Below are positions 1-9,465 of a stretch of 64,000 nt of DNA, one piece after another; the first letter of the stretch is position 1; each line of letters starts with the position of its first letter. Origin of the DNA: Christensenellaceae bacterium. GTDB lineage: Bacteria; Bacillota; Clostridia; Christensenellales; Aristaeellaceae. The DNA lies in assembly GCA_012518615.1 (NCBI GenBank), contig JAAYRU010000038.1:27610-91609 (forward strand), in the 5' to 3' direction. The notes under the pieces are model-generated. The model was given only the letters and a program-made list of their open reading frames with translations, made no database searches and was not told where the DNA came from. The translations under genes were made by a program, and so were the position numbers.

Positions 1-3000
1 TTTCAAAGTCGCTTGCGCCTTCTGGGAGCAGACCCTGTTTTTTAAGCTCAACGCTGGCTTTTTTAAGGCTCTCTTCTATGTCCTTTTCGCTTGCGCCGTC
101 AAATACGGGGGTAGCTATATGCCAGCCAAGCACCTTAGCCGCCATGCCAAGGTGAACCTCAAGCACCTGTCCTAGGTTCATACGGGAGGGTACTCCAAGG
201 GGGTTGAGCACTATGTCAAGCGGCGTTCCATCGGGCAGGAAGGGCATATCTTCTTCCGGCAGTACGCGGGATATTACGCCTTTGTTGCCGTGCCTACCTG
301 CCATCTTATCGCCTATTGAAAGCTTGCGCTTTTGGGCTATGTAAATGCGTACCATTTCATTTACGCCGGGGGATAGCTCATCTCTATTTTCTCTTGAAAA
401 GAGCTTAACATCAACTACTATACCGCCCTCGCCGTGGGGTACTTTTAGCGAAGTATCGCGCACTTCACGGGCCTTTTCGCCGAATATAGCGCGCAGCAAC
501 CTCTGCTCTGCGGAAGGCTCAGTTTCGCCCTTGGGGGTTACCTTGCCTACTAATATATCGCCTGCACGCACTTCTGCGCCTATGCGAACTATTCCTCTTT
601 CATCAAGGTCTTTAAGCGCATCAGGGCCTACGTTAGGTATATCTCGGGTGATTTCCTCAGCGCCAAGCTTTGTTTCACGCGCTTCGGATTCATATTCTTC
701 TATATGTATTGAGGTGTAGACATCTTCTTTTACAAGCCTTTGGGATACCAGAATAGCGTCCTCATAGTTGTAGCCTTCCCATGTCATAAAGCCTATCAGC
801 ACATTTTGGCCAAGGCTTATTTCACCCTTGTCAGTGCTGGGACCGTCTGCCAATAGGTCTCCTACTTCAACTTCCTGCCCTTCCTCAACGCAGGGGCGCT
901 GGTTAATGCAGGTGGACTGGTTGGACCTTACAAACTTTGAAAGCTTGTAGGGGTGAAGTTCGCCGAGTTCATCCTTTACTGTTATTTCATCTGCGGAAAC
1001 ATGCTCCACTGTGCCCTTATGCTTGCTTAAAATTACAACGCCGGAGTCCTGAGCGGCTTTGTATTCCATGCCCGTGCCAATAAGAGGCGCTTCAGGGCGA
1101 AGGAGCGGAACTGCCTGGCGTTGCATGTTAGAGCCCATTAAAGCGCGGTTAGCGTCGTCATTCTCAAGGAAGGGTATCATAGAGGTGGCGACGGATACTA
1201 GCTGCTTTGGAGATACGTCCATAAAGTGGACGTTCTCAGCGCGTACCATCATAACATTATCTCTTGAGCGCACGGAAACTAGCGTGTTCTTAAAGCTGCC
1301 ATCTTCGTTTAAGGGCTCTGTAGCTTGGGCTATGTTATAATTATCCTCTACATCGGCAGTCATATGGACGATTTCATCCGTAACTCTATGCGTTACAGGG
1401 TCTACCTTGCGGTAGGGGGATTCTAGGAAACCGTACTCGTTTATACGGGCGTAAGTGGCAAGCGAGCCTATAAGGCCGATGTTGGGACCTTCAGGCGTTT
1501 CTATGGGGCATATACGCCCATAATGGCTGTAGTGAACGTCCCTAACTTCCATGCCGGCGCGCTCACGGTTAAGACCGCCGGGCCCAAGCGCGGATAGGCG
1601 CCTCTTATGCGTAAGCTCCGCAAGTGGATTAGGCTGGTCTAGGAACTGGGATAGCTGAGATGAGCCGAAAAATTCTTTAATGGCAGCTGTTACGGGGCGG
1701 GTGTTAATTAAATCCCCCGGGCGTACTTCGTTAGGGTCTTGTACTGCCATGCGCTCACGCACAACGCGCTCAAGGCGGGACATGCCGATGCGCACTTGGT
1801 TTTGAAGCAGTTCGCCTACGCTGCGAAGGCGCCTGTTGCCAAGGTGGTCTATATCGTCTATCCTGCCTACGCCATGGGGGAGACCCAGCAGATAGCTTAT
1901 TGAAGCTACTATATCATCTATTAAAATATGTTTAGGTACTAGCAGCGATGCGTTTTCTTTTACAGCGCGCTTTAAATCCTCAGCTGGCACATGGTCTATT
2001 ATCTGTTTTAGTGTGGGGTAATGTACCATTTCGAGTATGCCGCATTCCTTAGGGTCAAAGGGTAGGAAGTTTTTAGCGTCTACAAAGCCGTTGCCTATTA
2101 CCTTGTGTATATGCTCTCCGCATTTTAGGTATACTACATTTACAGCGGCATTCTGTACATTTAGCGCTTCTTCTTTATTTAGTACGCTGCCCTTTTCGTG
2201 CAAGATTTCGCCTGTTTCAGGGTCAAAAATATCTTGGGCAAGCTCCTGCCCCTCTATACGGTCGGCAACGCCGAGCTTTAAGTTGTATTTATACCTGCCA
2301 ACGCGCATAAGGTCATAACGTTTTGGGTCAAAGAAAAGGTTATGCAATAGTTGCCTTGAGCCTTCCTCTGTTGGCGGCTCGCCGGGCTTTAGCCTACGGT
2401 ATATTTCAAGTAGCGCGTCTGTAGTTGTCTTTATATTTGTATCGCCTTTTTCTATAGTTGCGTAAAGGCGCTCATCTTCTCCAAGTAGGTCTATAAGTTC
2501 TCTATCTGTGCCATAGCCAAGCGCGCGTAAAATAATTGTTATGGGCAGCTTCCTCGCCCTATCTATGCGAACCCAAAGGCAGTCGTTAGAGTCGGTTTCA
2601 TACTCCAGCCATGCGCCCCTGTTGGGGATTATCTGGGCGGAGTAAAGCTCCTTGCCTGCCTTGTCAAGCTGCATATTAAAATATGTGCCGGGAGAGCGTA
2701 CAAGCTGGCTTACAACTACACGCTCCGCGCCGTTTATAATGAAGGTTCCCGTATCGGTCATAAGAGGGAAATCCCCCATATATACCTCGGTTTCTTTTAT
2801 CTCCCCGGTGTCCTTTATCTTAAGGCGCACGAATACCCTAAGTGGGGCTGAGTATGTTAAATCCCTTTCTTTACAGCGCTCTACACTGTTTTTAGGGTTG
2901 TCATCAAGTTTATAATCAACAAATTCCAGTACGAGGTTATCGCTATAGTCGGTTATTGGTGAAATGTCTGCTAGCACTTCCCGGAAATCTTGTTCCAAGA

Positions 3001-3112
3001 ATTTTCGATACGAATTTTTCTGTATCTCAATTAGATTAGGCATGTCAAGTACTTCGTCAATGTGAGAAAAACTAATGCGCTTGCGTAGTTTTCCCATTTG
3101 GATTTCGTGCAC
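1..3112 (-). CDS. rpoB: DNA-directed RNA polymerase subunit beta (N-terminal ~1037 residues, cut by window edge)
   Basis: Beta subunit of RNA polymerase, part of the active-site cleft and the rifampicin-binding pocket. The reverse strand reads continuously from a GTG at 3112, about 8 nt after a GGAGGGA ribosome site, into [12 protein letters not shown]. The rifampicin region (about 1590-1680) reads [14 protein letters not shown] and then [14 protein letters not shown], so the common resistance positions look wild type. [20 protein letters not shown] follows at about 1460-1550. Bacterial RpoB is usually about 1150-1250 residues, so the C-terminal part and presumably rpoC lie to the left. An ATG at 3097 is an alternative start but is too far from the ribosome site. 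rplJL, its normal upstream neighbours, are not adjacent; the gene has its own promoter. Confidence 0.97.
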   Translation of the reverse strand, partial: MHEIQMGKLRKRISFSHIDEVLDMPNLIEIQKNSYRKFLEQDFREVLADISPITDYSDNLVLEFVDYKLDDNPKNSVERCKERDLTYSAPLRVFVRLKIKDTGEIKETEVYMGDFPLMTDTGTFIINGAERVVVSQLVRSPGTYFNMQLDKAGKELYSAQIIPNRGAWLEYETDSNDCLWVRIDRARKLPITIILRALGYGTDRELIDLLGEDERLYATIEKGDTNIKTTTDALLEIYRRLKPGEPPTEEGSRQLLHNLFFDPKRYDLMRVGRYKYNLKLGVADRIEGQELAQDIFDPETGEILHEKGSVLNKEEALNVQNAAVNVVYLKCGEHIHKVIGNGFVDAKNFLPFDPKECGILEMVHYPTLKQIIDHVPAEDLKRAVKENASLLVPKHILIDDIVASISYLLGLPHGVGRIDDIDHLGNRRLRSVGELLQNQVRIGMSRLERVVRERMAVQDPNEVRPGDLINTRPVTAAIKEFFGSSQLSQFLDQPNPLAELTHKRRLSALGPGGLNRERAGMEVRDVHYSHYGRICPIETPEGPNIGLIGSLATYARINEYGFLESPYRKVDPVTHRVTDEIVHMTADVEDNYNIAQATEPLNEDGSFKNTLVSVRSRDNVMMVRAENVHFMDVSPKQLVSVATSMIPFLENDDANRALMGSNMQRQAVPLLRPEAPLIGTGMEYKAAQDSGVVILSKHKGTVEHVSADEITVKDELGELHPYKLSKFVRSNQSTCINQRPCVEEGQEVEVGDLLADGPSTDKGEISLGQNVLIGFMTWEGYNYEDAILVSQRLVKEDVYTSIHIEEYESEARETKLGAEEITRDIPNVGPDALKDLDERGIVRIGAEVRAGDILVGKVTPKGETEPSAEQRLLRAIFGEKAREVRDTSLKVPHGEGGIVVDVKLFSRENRDELSPGVNEMVRIYIAQKRKLSIGDKMAGRHGNKGVISRVLPEEDMPFLPDGTPLDIVLNPLGVPSRMNLGQVLEVHLGMAAKVLGWHIATPVFDGASEKDIEESLKKASVELKKQGLLPEGASDFE

Positions 3113-3215
3113 TAAAGCTGTCCCTCCTTCAAACTTAGGCCGCCGCGGAAACAAAAAACTCTTTTTTCCAAGACAAGGTAATCGATGCAAAAAATAGACA
3201 CCGATGCAATTTTAA

Positions 3216-3244
3216 ACTATACCATGTTTTTTGTTGTAAGTCAA
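3216..3244 (-). promoter_or_regulatory. sigma-A-type promoter for rpoB
   Basis: On the reverse strand TTGACT (3239-3244) and TATAGT (3216-3221) are separated by exactly 17 bases, about 100 bases upstream of the rpoB GTG. In most Bacillota rpoB is read mainly from upstream ribosomal-protein promoters. A dedicated promoter fits its separation from rplJL here. Prediction by consensus only. Confidence 0.65.
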
Positions 3245-3328
3245 ATTTTTTGCGGGAATTTTCATGGCGAGTTTTGTGTCACAAATGCTTGAATTTTCTA
3301 CGCGCTTTTTTAAACACGACTATTATTG

Positions 3329-3357
3329 TTGATAAGTTAAACAGAAGATGATAAAAT
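3329..3357 (+). promoter_or_regulatory. sigma-A-type promoter of a small transcription unit
   Basis: TTGATA (3329-3334), 17-base spacer, TAAAAT (3352-3357). It points at a 25-codon ORF and a terminator, and away from rpoB. Confidence 0.6.
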
Positions 3358-3429
3358 TAACATTGTCACTGGTTAGAGTCTTCATCGATCGTACCTGCCT
3401 TTTCGCAATCTTTAAAGAAAGGAGGACGC

Positions 3430-3507
3430 ATGTATGGAGATAATTATCCAAATCCTAAATTTATAGATAAACTTCGGTCGTTTGGTAATTCAGTGGCTGA
3501 ACTATAG
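3430..3507 (+). CDS. unrecognised 25-residue small protein
   Basis: ATG at 3430, 4 nt after AGGAGG (3420-3425), reads MYGDNYPNPKFI then DKLRSFGNSVAEL and stops at TAG 3505-3507. I do not recognise the sequence. It lies in a self-contained unit with a consensus promoter about 70 bases upstream and a strong terminator about 20 bases downstream, which is the main reason to take it seriously. A second ATG at 3434 in another frame has a better ribosome-site spacing (8 nt) but encodes only 10 residues. The transcript could instead be a small RNA with incidental ORFs. No hydrophobic segment or cysteine is visible. Confidence 0.4.
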   Translation: MYGDNYPNPKFIDKLRSFGNSVAEL

Positions 3508-3517
3508 AAAAATGGAT

Positions 3518-3554
3518 ATGTGACAACAGGGGGCAACCCCTGTTTTTTCACATT
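3518..3554 (+). terminator. intrinsic terminator of the small unit
   Basis: ACAGGGG, a GCAA tetraloop and CCCCTGT (3526-3543) are followed by a run of T (3544-3548). Flanking ATGTGA and TCACAT extend the stem further. The hairpin ends the 3329-3507 unit before the pheS T-box promoter. Confidence 0.8.
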
Positions 3555-3630
3555 TCAGCTTACCTCACACCTGACAATACATCATGTTCAACTAATATTT
3601 ATTAAGCAAAACACTTAAAATTTTAAAGCC

Positions 3631-3659
3631 TTGATAAGATACCTAGGGTTTGTTATAAT
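3631..3659 (+). promoter_or_regulatory. promoter of the pheST T-box transcript
   Basis: TTGATA (3631-3636), 17-base spacer, consensus TATAAT (3654-3659). Transcription would start near 3666, just before the first conserved T-box segment. Confidence 0.75.
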
Positions 3660-3665
3660 CTGCTT

Positions 3666-3890
3666 GCTGCGATGAAAGAGAGAGTAGGCGGCGGGAATGC
3701 TTTAAGAGAGTGGGGTACGTGGCTGTAATGCCCCTAAGAATACCGTAGCTGAAGTTCACTCCGGAGCACCTTAAGTGATAATGTAGTTTAAGGCGGTGGG
3801 AGCGTTATATCCTTAGAGTGGCGGCTAGTCCGCAACGTGGGTGGTACCGCGGTAATTCGTCCCATGCCTATGGCATGGTAATTTTTTTGG
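3666..3890 (+). promoter_or_regulatory. T-box riboswitch (phenylalanine) before pheST
   Basis: The leader shows the T-box order: a purine-rich stem I K-turn segment (GAAAGAGAGAGTAGGCGG near 3674-3691), a specifier region with TTC at 3755-3757 matching phenylalanine, and the T-box sequence with its GTGGTACCGCGG core (3841-3852). A terminator follows: CCATGCC (3862-3868), TAT, GGCATGG (3872-3878), then T7. By family knowledge uncharged tRNA-Phe stabilises the antiterminator and allows pheST transcription. The terminator T-run directly abuts the GGAGG (3889-3893) of pheS. The TTC specifier call rests on position and the downstream gene, not on a folded model. Confidence 0.93.
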
Positions 3891-3897
3891 AGGAAAT

Positions 3898-4935
3898 ATG
3901 CTGGATAAGTTAAATGAAATGCTTGAAAATGCGCTGATTGACATCAGCAGTGCTGAAAGCAGCGATGGTCTTTTTTCAGTAAGGCAGAAATACATAGGCA
4001 AGAGAGGGGATTTAACCCAAATATTAAAAGGGCTCTCTTCTATGGCGCCTGATGAAAGGCGCAGCACAGGTAGCTTTGCAAATGAAATAAAGCAGAAGAT
4101 ATTAAACGCAATAGAGGAAAAGCAGGAGGAACTTATAGAAAGTTCATCAAAGCTTGATTTGCCCTTTGATATGACGCTCCCCGGTATAAAGCCTAAAACA
4201 GGCGGGCTGCACCCTATAAAGCGTATGAGCTACGATTTGAACGACGCTTTTTTATCCCTAGGCTTTGATATATATCAGGAGGACGATATTACAAGCGAAC
4301 TTTACGCCTTTGACAATTTAAATTTCCCTAAGGAACACCCCGCAAGGGACAGCATGGACACCTATTGGCTAAAGGGCACTGAAAACAAAGTCGGCAATGA
4401 AAGGCTGTGCCTAAGACCGCACCTTACGGGCGGTAGTGTGCGCTACCTTAAAGAGCATGGAGCGCCTGCGCGTTTTGTATATCCCGGAAGGGTTTACCGC
4501 AACGAAAGCACGGATGCAAGGCATGAGAGGGCTTTCTTTCAGTACGAAGCGCTTATAGTGGATAAGGACTTCGCCTTTTCATCGGGCAGGCTGCTTGTGG
4601 CAACCATACTTGAAAAGGTGTTCGGTATGCCAGTTGATGTGCGTATGCGCGCGGGTTTCTTCCCCTTTGTTGAGCCCGGTTTTGAAATAGATATGAAATG
4701 CCTTGTGTGCGGCGGCGAAGGCTGCAGAGTATGTAAAAATGTTGGTTGGATAGAGGTTATGCCAGGCGGCACGCCGCATCCCAATGTGCTTAAAGCCGCG
4801 GGGCTAGACCCTAATATATACTCCGGTTTTTATATTAATATAGGGCTTGATAGGCTTGTTATGATGCGCTACGGAGTTGACGATGTAAGGCTGTTCCACA
4901 GCGCTGACCTGCGCTTTTTAGAGCAGTTCAAATAG
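3898..4935 (+). CDS. pheS: phenylalanine--tRNA ligase alpha subunit
   Basis: Catalytic alpha subunit of the alpha2-beta2 enzyme that charges tRNA-Phe, cytoplasmic. 345 residues, the usual bacterial length. An N-terminal coiled-coil arm (about residues 1-90) precedes the class II core. Visible class II features are HPARD, LRPHLTGGSVRYL (motif 2 region) and the C-terminal GLDRLVMMRYGVDDVR (motif 3). Start ATG 3898 sits 4 nt after GGAGG. It is expressed from the T-box leader and ends 8 bases before pheT. CLVCGGEGCRVC (about residues 260-271) has four closely spaced cysteines, a normal PheS feature. Confidence 0.97.
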   Translation: MLDKLNEMLENALIDISSAESSDGLFSVRQKYIGKRGDLTQILKGLSSMAPDERRSTGSFANEIKQKILNAIEEKQEELIESSSKLDLPFDMTLPGIKPKTGGLHPIKRMSYDLNDAFLSLGFDIYQEDDITSELYAFDNLNFPKEHPARDSMDTYWLKGTENKVGNERLCLRPHLTGGSVRYLKEHGAPARFVYPGRVYRNESTDARHERAFFQYEALIVDKDFAFSSGRLLVATILEKVFGMPVDVRMRAGFFPFVEPGFEIDMKCLVCGGEGCRVCKNVGWIEVMPGGTPHPNVLKAAGLDPNIYSGFYINIGLDRLVMMRYGVDDVRLFHSADLRFLEQFK

Positions 4936-4943
4936 GAGGCAGT

Positions 4944-7364
4944 ATGATAGTTTCATTAAATTGGATAAAACAATATGTAAATTTACCTGATAATATATGC
5001 ATGGACGAGCTAGCTCATGACCTTACCATGCGCACGGTTGAAGTTGAAAGCGTAAGCAACCCTAAAGATGATTTAGATAAAATAATAGTAGGGCGTATAG
5101 TTTCCGTTGAACAACACCCCAATGCAGATAAGCTTAGCGTATGTATGGTGGATATAGGAAATAGCGAAGTTAGCCATATAGTATGCGGAGGCAGCAACTT
5201 AAAAGAAGATATGCTTGTTGCGCTTGCGCTTCCCGGAAGCTTTGTGCGCTGGCACGGCGAAGGTGAAAAGGTAAAGATAAAGTCAAGCAAATTAAGGGGC
5301 GTAAAGAGCGAGGGCATGATATGCGCTTCGGAAGAGCTGTGCCTTGAAGCGCTATTCCCATCTAAAAGCGAAGCTGAAATTATGGATTTAAGCGATTTTA
5401 AAGCAAGCGCCGGTGATGAACTTGCAAGAGTTCTTGAACTTGATGATATATTGCTTGAAATAGATAATAAATCCATGACTAACCGTCCCGATTTGTGGGG
5501 GCATTACGGTATAGCCAGAGAGATAGCCGCTATATACGGTCTTGAACTAAAACCATTGCCTGAGTTTTCTATGGAGGGCGATGTAGAGGAATATCCTGTA
5601 AAAATACTAAGCGACAATTGCTACCGTTACGCAGGGCTATTATATGATGGGCTTCAAAATGTGTCGTCCCCCTATACTCTTAGAAAGCAGCTGCACCTTT
5701 GTGGAGTAAGACCTATAAATGCTATGGTTGATATAACCAACTATATAATGCTCTGCCTTGGTCAGCCTACACATGGCTTTGATAGCACGCATGTAAAAGG
5801 TGGAATAGTAGTAAGGGATGCAAACGCAGGCGAAAAACTTACCCTGCTTGATGGGCAGGAGCTAAACCTTACAAGCAGCGATCTTCTAATATGCGATAGC
5901 GAAAGGGCTATGGCGCTTGCTGGCATTATGGGCGGAGGCGAGGATTCCATACTGCCTGATACCACTTCTATGCTACTTGAAATAGCCACATTTAACCCTA
6001 TAAGCATAAGGCGCAGCGCAAACCTGCATAAGGTGCATACGGATTCATCTCTCAGAAATGAGAAAGGTCTTGATACCCAGAGGGTTGACTGCGCTATGGG
6101 GGTAGCGGACGATTTAATTAAAAAACTGTTCCCGAAAAGCCGCCTAATAGCCTTTGGAGATGCTAAAACGCATGAAACCAAGCAAGAAAAAGTTGTATGC
6201 TCAATAGACTGGATAAATACAAGGCTTGGCAGGAAGCTTACGTTTGAAGAGATTAACTCTTCCCTAACTCCGCTTGGTTTTATAGCTCGGCAGGATGGGG
6301 ATAGCGTAATTGTAGATGTTCCAAGCTTTAGGTCTACAGGCGATGTATCGCTCCCAGATGATATACTTGAAGAAATCGCCCGCATGATAGGATATGAAAA
6401 CTTTGAATATAAAGCTCCTAAAGTAACGCTAAATAGCGCTGTAAACAACCTACACTATCAGCTTGAAAGGGCGGTATGTGAATACCTTGCGATGGGCTGC
6501 GGTATGCAGGAAATATTCACCTACCCTTGGATGGAAAAGCATTATATGGAAGCTGTGGGCGTAGAGGAGGAGGACTGTATTAAACTTGCAAGCCCGCCAT
6601 CCCCAGAAACAGCCTGCCTTAGAAATACGCTTATTCCTGGCATGATAAAGGCTGTAAGTGAAAACCTGCGCTATAGAACCGAATTTAAGCTATTTGAAAT
6701 GGCTCAGGTGTTTTCTCATGGTGAATATTATCCTAGTGAAAAGAGCGAATGTCTGCCATTACAACAGCTAAATCTATGTGGCGCATTTGTGGGAGAAGAT
6801 ATTCCTAACCTTATAAGGCAATGCAAAGGCGCGCTTGAAGCGTTGCCCCGCGTATGCATGGCTGAAGAGTATGAGTTTACTCAAGTTTCAAAACCCATTT
6901 GGGCAGATAAAAATGCTTGGGTGAATATAGTATTTAATGGAGATGTAATAGGTTGTATGGGGCTTGTGTCAGTTAAAACAGAAAAGCTTGCTGGCATAAG
7001 ACATTCCTCATGCATGGTATTTGAAATAAATATGGATAGCTTAGTTCCCCTTGCATCAAGAAGCAATAGCTATGTGCCTGTACCTGTTTATCCTCAGGTG
7101 GAGCAAGACTTTTCAATAATCCTAGATGAAAATGTCAGCTGGGAGCAGCTTGAAAGCACGGTAAAACCCCTAGTAAACAAGGTTTCATTCATAGAGGAAT
7201 ACCGCGGCAAACAGGTGCCGGAGGGTAAAAAGTCCGTACTTGTAAGGGTGTGGTTCGGTTCGGATACATCTACGCTATCATCTGAGGACATTTCCGCCAA
7301 TATGAAAAAGATAATTAAACAAGTGGAAAGCAAACTTGGTGGAAGTATAAGGGATGAGGAGTAG
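4944..7364 (+). CDS. pheT: phenylalanine--tRNA ligase beta subunit
   Basis: Beta subunit of PheRS, carrying tRNA-binding and editing domains. 806 residues, normal length. In order: an N-terminal OB-fold tRNA-binding domain (about residues 40-150, with HPNADKLSVCMVDIG), the B3/B4 editing domain (about 210-390, with NAMVDITNYIMLCLGQPTHG), a B5 domain (about 400-475), the catalytic-like core, and a C-terminal ferredoxin-fold anticodon-binding domain (about 710-805, with YPQVEQDFSIILDE). Starts after GGAGG, 8 bases from the pheS stop. No obvious terminator follows before the next promoter. Confidence 0.97.
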   Translation: MIVSLNWIKQYVNLPDNICMDELAHDLTMRTVEVESVSNPKDDLDKIIVGRIVSVEQHPNADKLSVCMVDIGNSEVSHIVCGGSNLKEDMLVALALPGSFVRWHGEGEKVKIKSSKLRGVKSEGMICASEELCLEALFPSKSEAEIMDLSDFKASAGDELARVLELDDILLEIDNKSMTNRPDLWGHYGIAREIAAIYGLELKPLPEFSMEGDVEEYPVKILSDNCYRYAGLLYDGLQNVSSPYTLRKQLHLCGVRPINAMVDITNYIMLCLGQPTHGFDSTHVKGGIVVRDANAGEKLTLLDGQELNLTSSDLLICDSERAMALAGIMGGGEDSILPDTTSMLLEIATFNPISIRRSANLHKVHTDSSLRNEKGLDTQRVDCAMGVADDLIKKLFPKSRLIAFGDAKTHETKQEKVVCSIDWINTRLGRKLTFEEINSSLTPLGFIARQDGDSVIVDVPSFRSTGDVSLPDDILEEIARMIGYENFEYKAPKVTLNSAVNNLHYQLERAVCEYLAMGCGMQEIFTYPWMEKHYMEAVGVEEEDCIKLASPPSPETACLRNTLIPGMIKAVSENLRYRTEFKLFEMAQVFSHGEYYPSEKSECLPLQQLNLCGAFVGEDIPNLIRQCKGALEALPRVCMAEEYEFTQVSKPIWADKNAWVNIVFNGDVIGCMGLVSVKTEKLAGIRHSSCMVFEINMDSLVPLASRSNSYVPVPVYPQVEQDFSIILDENVSWEQLESTVKPLVNKVSFIEEYRGKQVPEGKKSVLVRVWFGSDTSTLSSEDISANMKKIIKQVESKLGGSIRDEE

Positions 7365-7389
7365 TATTACTTAGTAAAAGGTCAGAATA

Positions 7390-7418
7390 TTGACAATATA
7401 GCGCTGCTAGGCTAAAAT
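7390..7418 (+). promoter_or_regulatory. promoter for the 7.5-10.4 kb envelope operon
   Basis: TTGACA (7390-7395), 17-base spacer, TAAAAT (7413-7418). It lies about 70 bases before the ribosome site of the next gene. Confidence 0.65.
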
Positions 7419-7488
7419 TATAATATAAACTTTTATTTGTTTGCTTAGAGTTGCTGATTGCGACGAGTTGTCTTTAGAGGGAGGGCTT

Positions 7489-9465
7489 ATGAATAAAATA
7501 TTCACCTGCCTACATAGAAAAATACAGGGAAAACAAAGGGTTATTACCCTAATAGTAGTTGACATAATTGCGCTTTTAACCTCATATGCATTTATACTTC
7601 AGCGAGTAGCATTTACTGTTGACAAGTTTAATACGACAATATTGGTGCAAAGAGTTCTTATTATGCTTTTGTGCTCAATGTTTGGTCGTTTATTATTGAA
7701 AGTGCATAATACTATGTGGCGTTACGCGTCTGCGGGCGCTTTTCTGCGTATGGTACTTGCGGACTTTATAGCCGGTTGGCTTTTTCTAGCGGTGGATCGC
7801 AGCTTTTTTGTGGTTCATGTACCATTTGCAAGCGCTGTTGCTGCGATATGTGTAGGGCTTATTGCGACTCTTAGCCTGCGTTTCGTTTATCAAATATTAA
7901 GGCTACACCCGGAGTGGTTTGATGGTAAACACCTAAAATCCTCAAGTGTAAAGAAAGAACCTATAGCAATAGTTGGTGCGGGTAGCTTAGGTGTATTACT
8001 TGCGCGAGAACTAATATATGGCGAAAGTGCAAAGTACACGCCTTATTGTTTTATAGATAATGATGAGCGTAAAATAGGCACTGAGATCGAAGGGATACCT
8101 GTTATGGGTCCTGACGAGTACATGGTTGACTTGTTACCCTCATTACCAGTTACAACCGTAGTTATAGCTCTGCCAAACCGCAGCCATGAAGAGCAAAGAA
8201 ATGCCTTTGAAAAATATAAGAAAACAGATTGTCAGGTACTATTGTATGATTATCCGCTTAGTGAGTTGCCAACTGAAGATAGCAAGCGCACTATAAGAGA
8301 TGTAAAGATAGAAGATCTTCTTTTCCGCGATATAGTGAGCATAGTTGATGATGATACTATAAGTGCATATCACGATAAAACCATACTCATTACTGGTGCG
8401 GGGGGAAGTATAGGCGGAGAGCTGACAAGGCAGCTTGCAGGTTGCAGACCAAAAAAGCTGATACTGCTTGATATATTTGAAAATGGCGTATACGATATCC
8501 AGCAGGAGTTATTGCGTAAACACAGAGGTAAGTTCAATTTAGAAGTTGTAATAGCCACAGTATGCAATATTAAACATCTAGACTATATATTTGAAAGACA
8601 TAAGCCCGATGTGGTATTCCACGCTGCTGCGCATAAGCATGTACCTCTTATGGAAAATAACAGTGCAGAAGCTATACGCAACAATGTATTTGGTACATAC
8701 AATGTTATAAACGCTTCAGAAAAACATGGCGTAAAACGTTTTATACTTATTTCTACAGACAAGGCGGTAAACCCCACAAATGTTATGGGTGCTACCAAGC
8801 GCCTATGCGAGATGATTATTCAAAGCCGAATAGAAAGCGAAACAGAGTTTGTAGCAGTGCGCTTTGGTAATGTGCTAGGTTCAAGCGGTTCTGTTGTTCC
8901 GCTCTTCAAAAAGCAGATAAGCGAGGGTGGACCTGTTACCATTACAGACAAGCGTATAATACGCTATTTCATGGCAATACCTGAGGCGGCGCAATTGGTA
9001 CTTAGGGCGGGTAGCATGCATGAAAAGGGTAAAATATATGTGCTTGATATGGGAAAGCCAGTGCGTATACTTGATCTTGCGGAAAACCTGATTTATCTTT
9101 CGGGCTTTAGACCATATGAGGATATAGACATAATCGAAGTGGGTCTTCGCCCTGGTGAAAAACTTTACGAGGAACTATTGATTAAAACCCAGGAATGTAT
9201 AAGAACGAATGACAAGCATATATTCATAGAAAAAGAAGAGGGCTTTGAACGGGAGAAAATGGATTCCGCGTTAATAGAGCTGAATAACAATTTGGATATT
9301 ACGCTTGATAATGATTCGGCTCGCGAGTTACTAAAGCAATTAGTACCCACATATTATTCTGCGGATGAAGTAAATAGAAATGCCATAAGCGCTGAAGAAT
9401 TTGATGATGTTGGTGAACACTCATATCTAGATTCAGACATATCATATAATGGAGAAATAATATGA
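7489..9465 (+). CDS. membrane-anchored nucleotide-sugar epimerase/dehydratase (FlaA1/WbpM/CapD family)
   Basis: Likely UDP-HexNAc 4,6-dehydratase or C4-epimerase feeding surface polysaccharide synthesis. The ATG at 7489 follows AGAGGGAGGG and is preferred over the in-frame TTG at 7441. 658 residues: four N-terminal membrane segments (about residues 18-140), a Rossmann CoA-binding-like domain (GAGSLGVLLARE), then an extended SDR domain with GAGGSIGGELTRQL, VFHAAAHKHVPLMEN and STDKAVNPTNVMGATKR. The last carries the TDK...GATK catalytic arrangement of the FlaA1/WbpM group rather than the usual YxxxK. The next gene, an LCP protein, overlaps by 4 bases, consistent with making and attaching a wall glycopolymer. 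The exact sugar is unknown. Confidence 0.9.
   Translation: MNKIFTCLHRKIQGKQRVITLIVVDIIALLTSYAFILQRVAFTVDKFNTTILVQRVLIMLLCSMFGRLLLKVHNTMWRYASAGAFLRMVLADFIAGWLFLAVDRSFFVVHVPFASAVAAICVGLIATLSLRFVYQILRLHPEWFDGKHLKSSSVKKEPIAIVGAGSLGVLLARELIYGESAKYTPYCFIDNDERKIGTEIEGIPVMGPDEYMVDLLPSLPVTTVVIALPNRSHEEQRNAFEKYKKTDCQVLLYDYPLSELPTEDSKRTIRDVKIEDLLFRDIVSIVDDDTISAYHDKTILITGAGGSIGGELTRQLAGCRPKKLILLDIFENGVYDIQQELLRKHRGKFNLEVVIATVCNIKHLDYIFERHKPDVVFHAAAHKHVPLMENNSAEAIRNNVFGTYNVINASEKHGVKRFILISTDKAVNPTNVMGATKRLCEMIIQSRIESETEFVAVRFGNVLGSSGSVVPLFKKQISEGGPVTITDKRIIRYFMAIPEAAQLVLRAGSMHEKGKIYVLDMGKPVRILDLAENLIYLSGFRPYEDIDIIEVGLRPGEKLYEELLIKTQECIRTNDKHIFIEKEEGFEREKMDSALIELNNNLDITLDNDSARELLKQLVPTYYSADEVNRNAISAEEFDDVGEHSYLDSDISYNGEII

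Noticed and set aside
345..2915. Several plus-strand open frames of 87-124 codons
   Set aside because: All lie opposite the highly conserved rpoB reading frame and lack ribosome sites.
5762..6448. 228-codon minus-strand open frame
   Set aside because: Shadow of pheT; composition is serine-rich as expected from the reverse of that gene and no motif is visible.
7441..7488. Upstream TTG start for the epimerase/dehydratase
   Set aside because: No ribosome site before the TTG; AGAGGGAGGG directly precedes the ATG at 7489.
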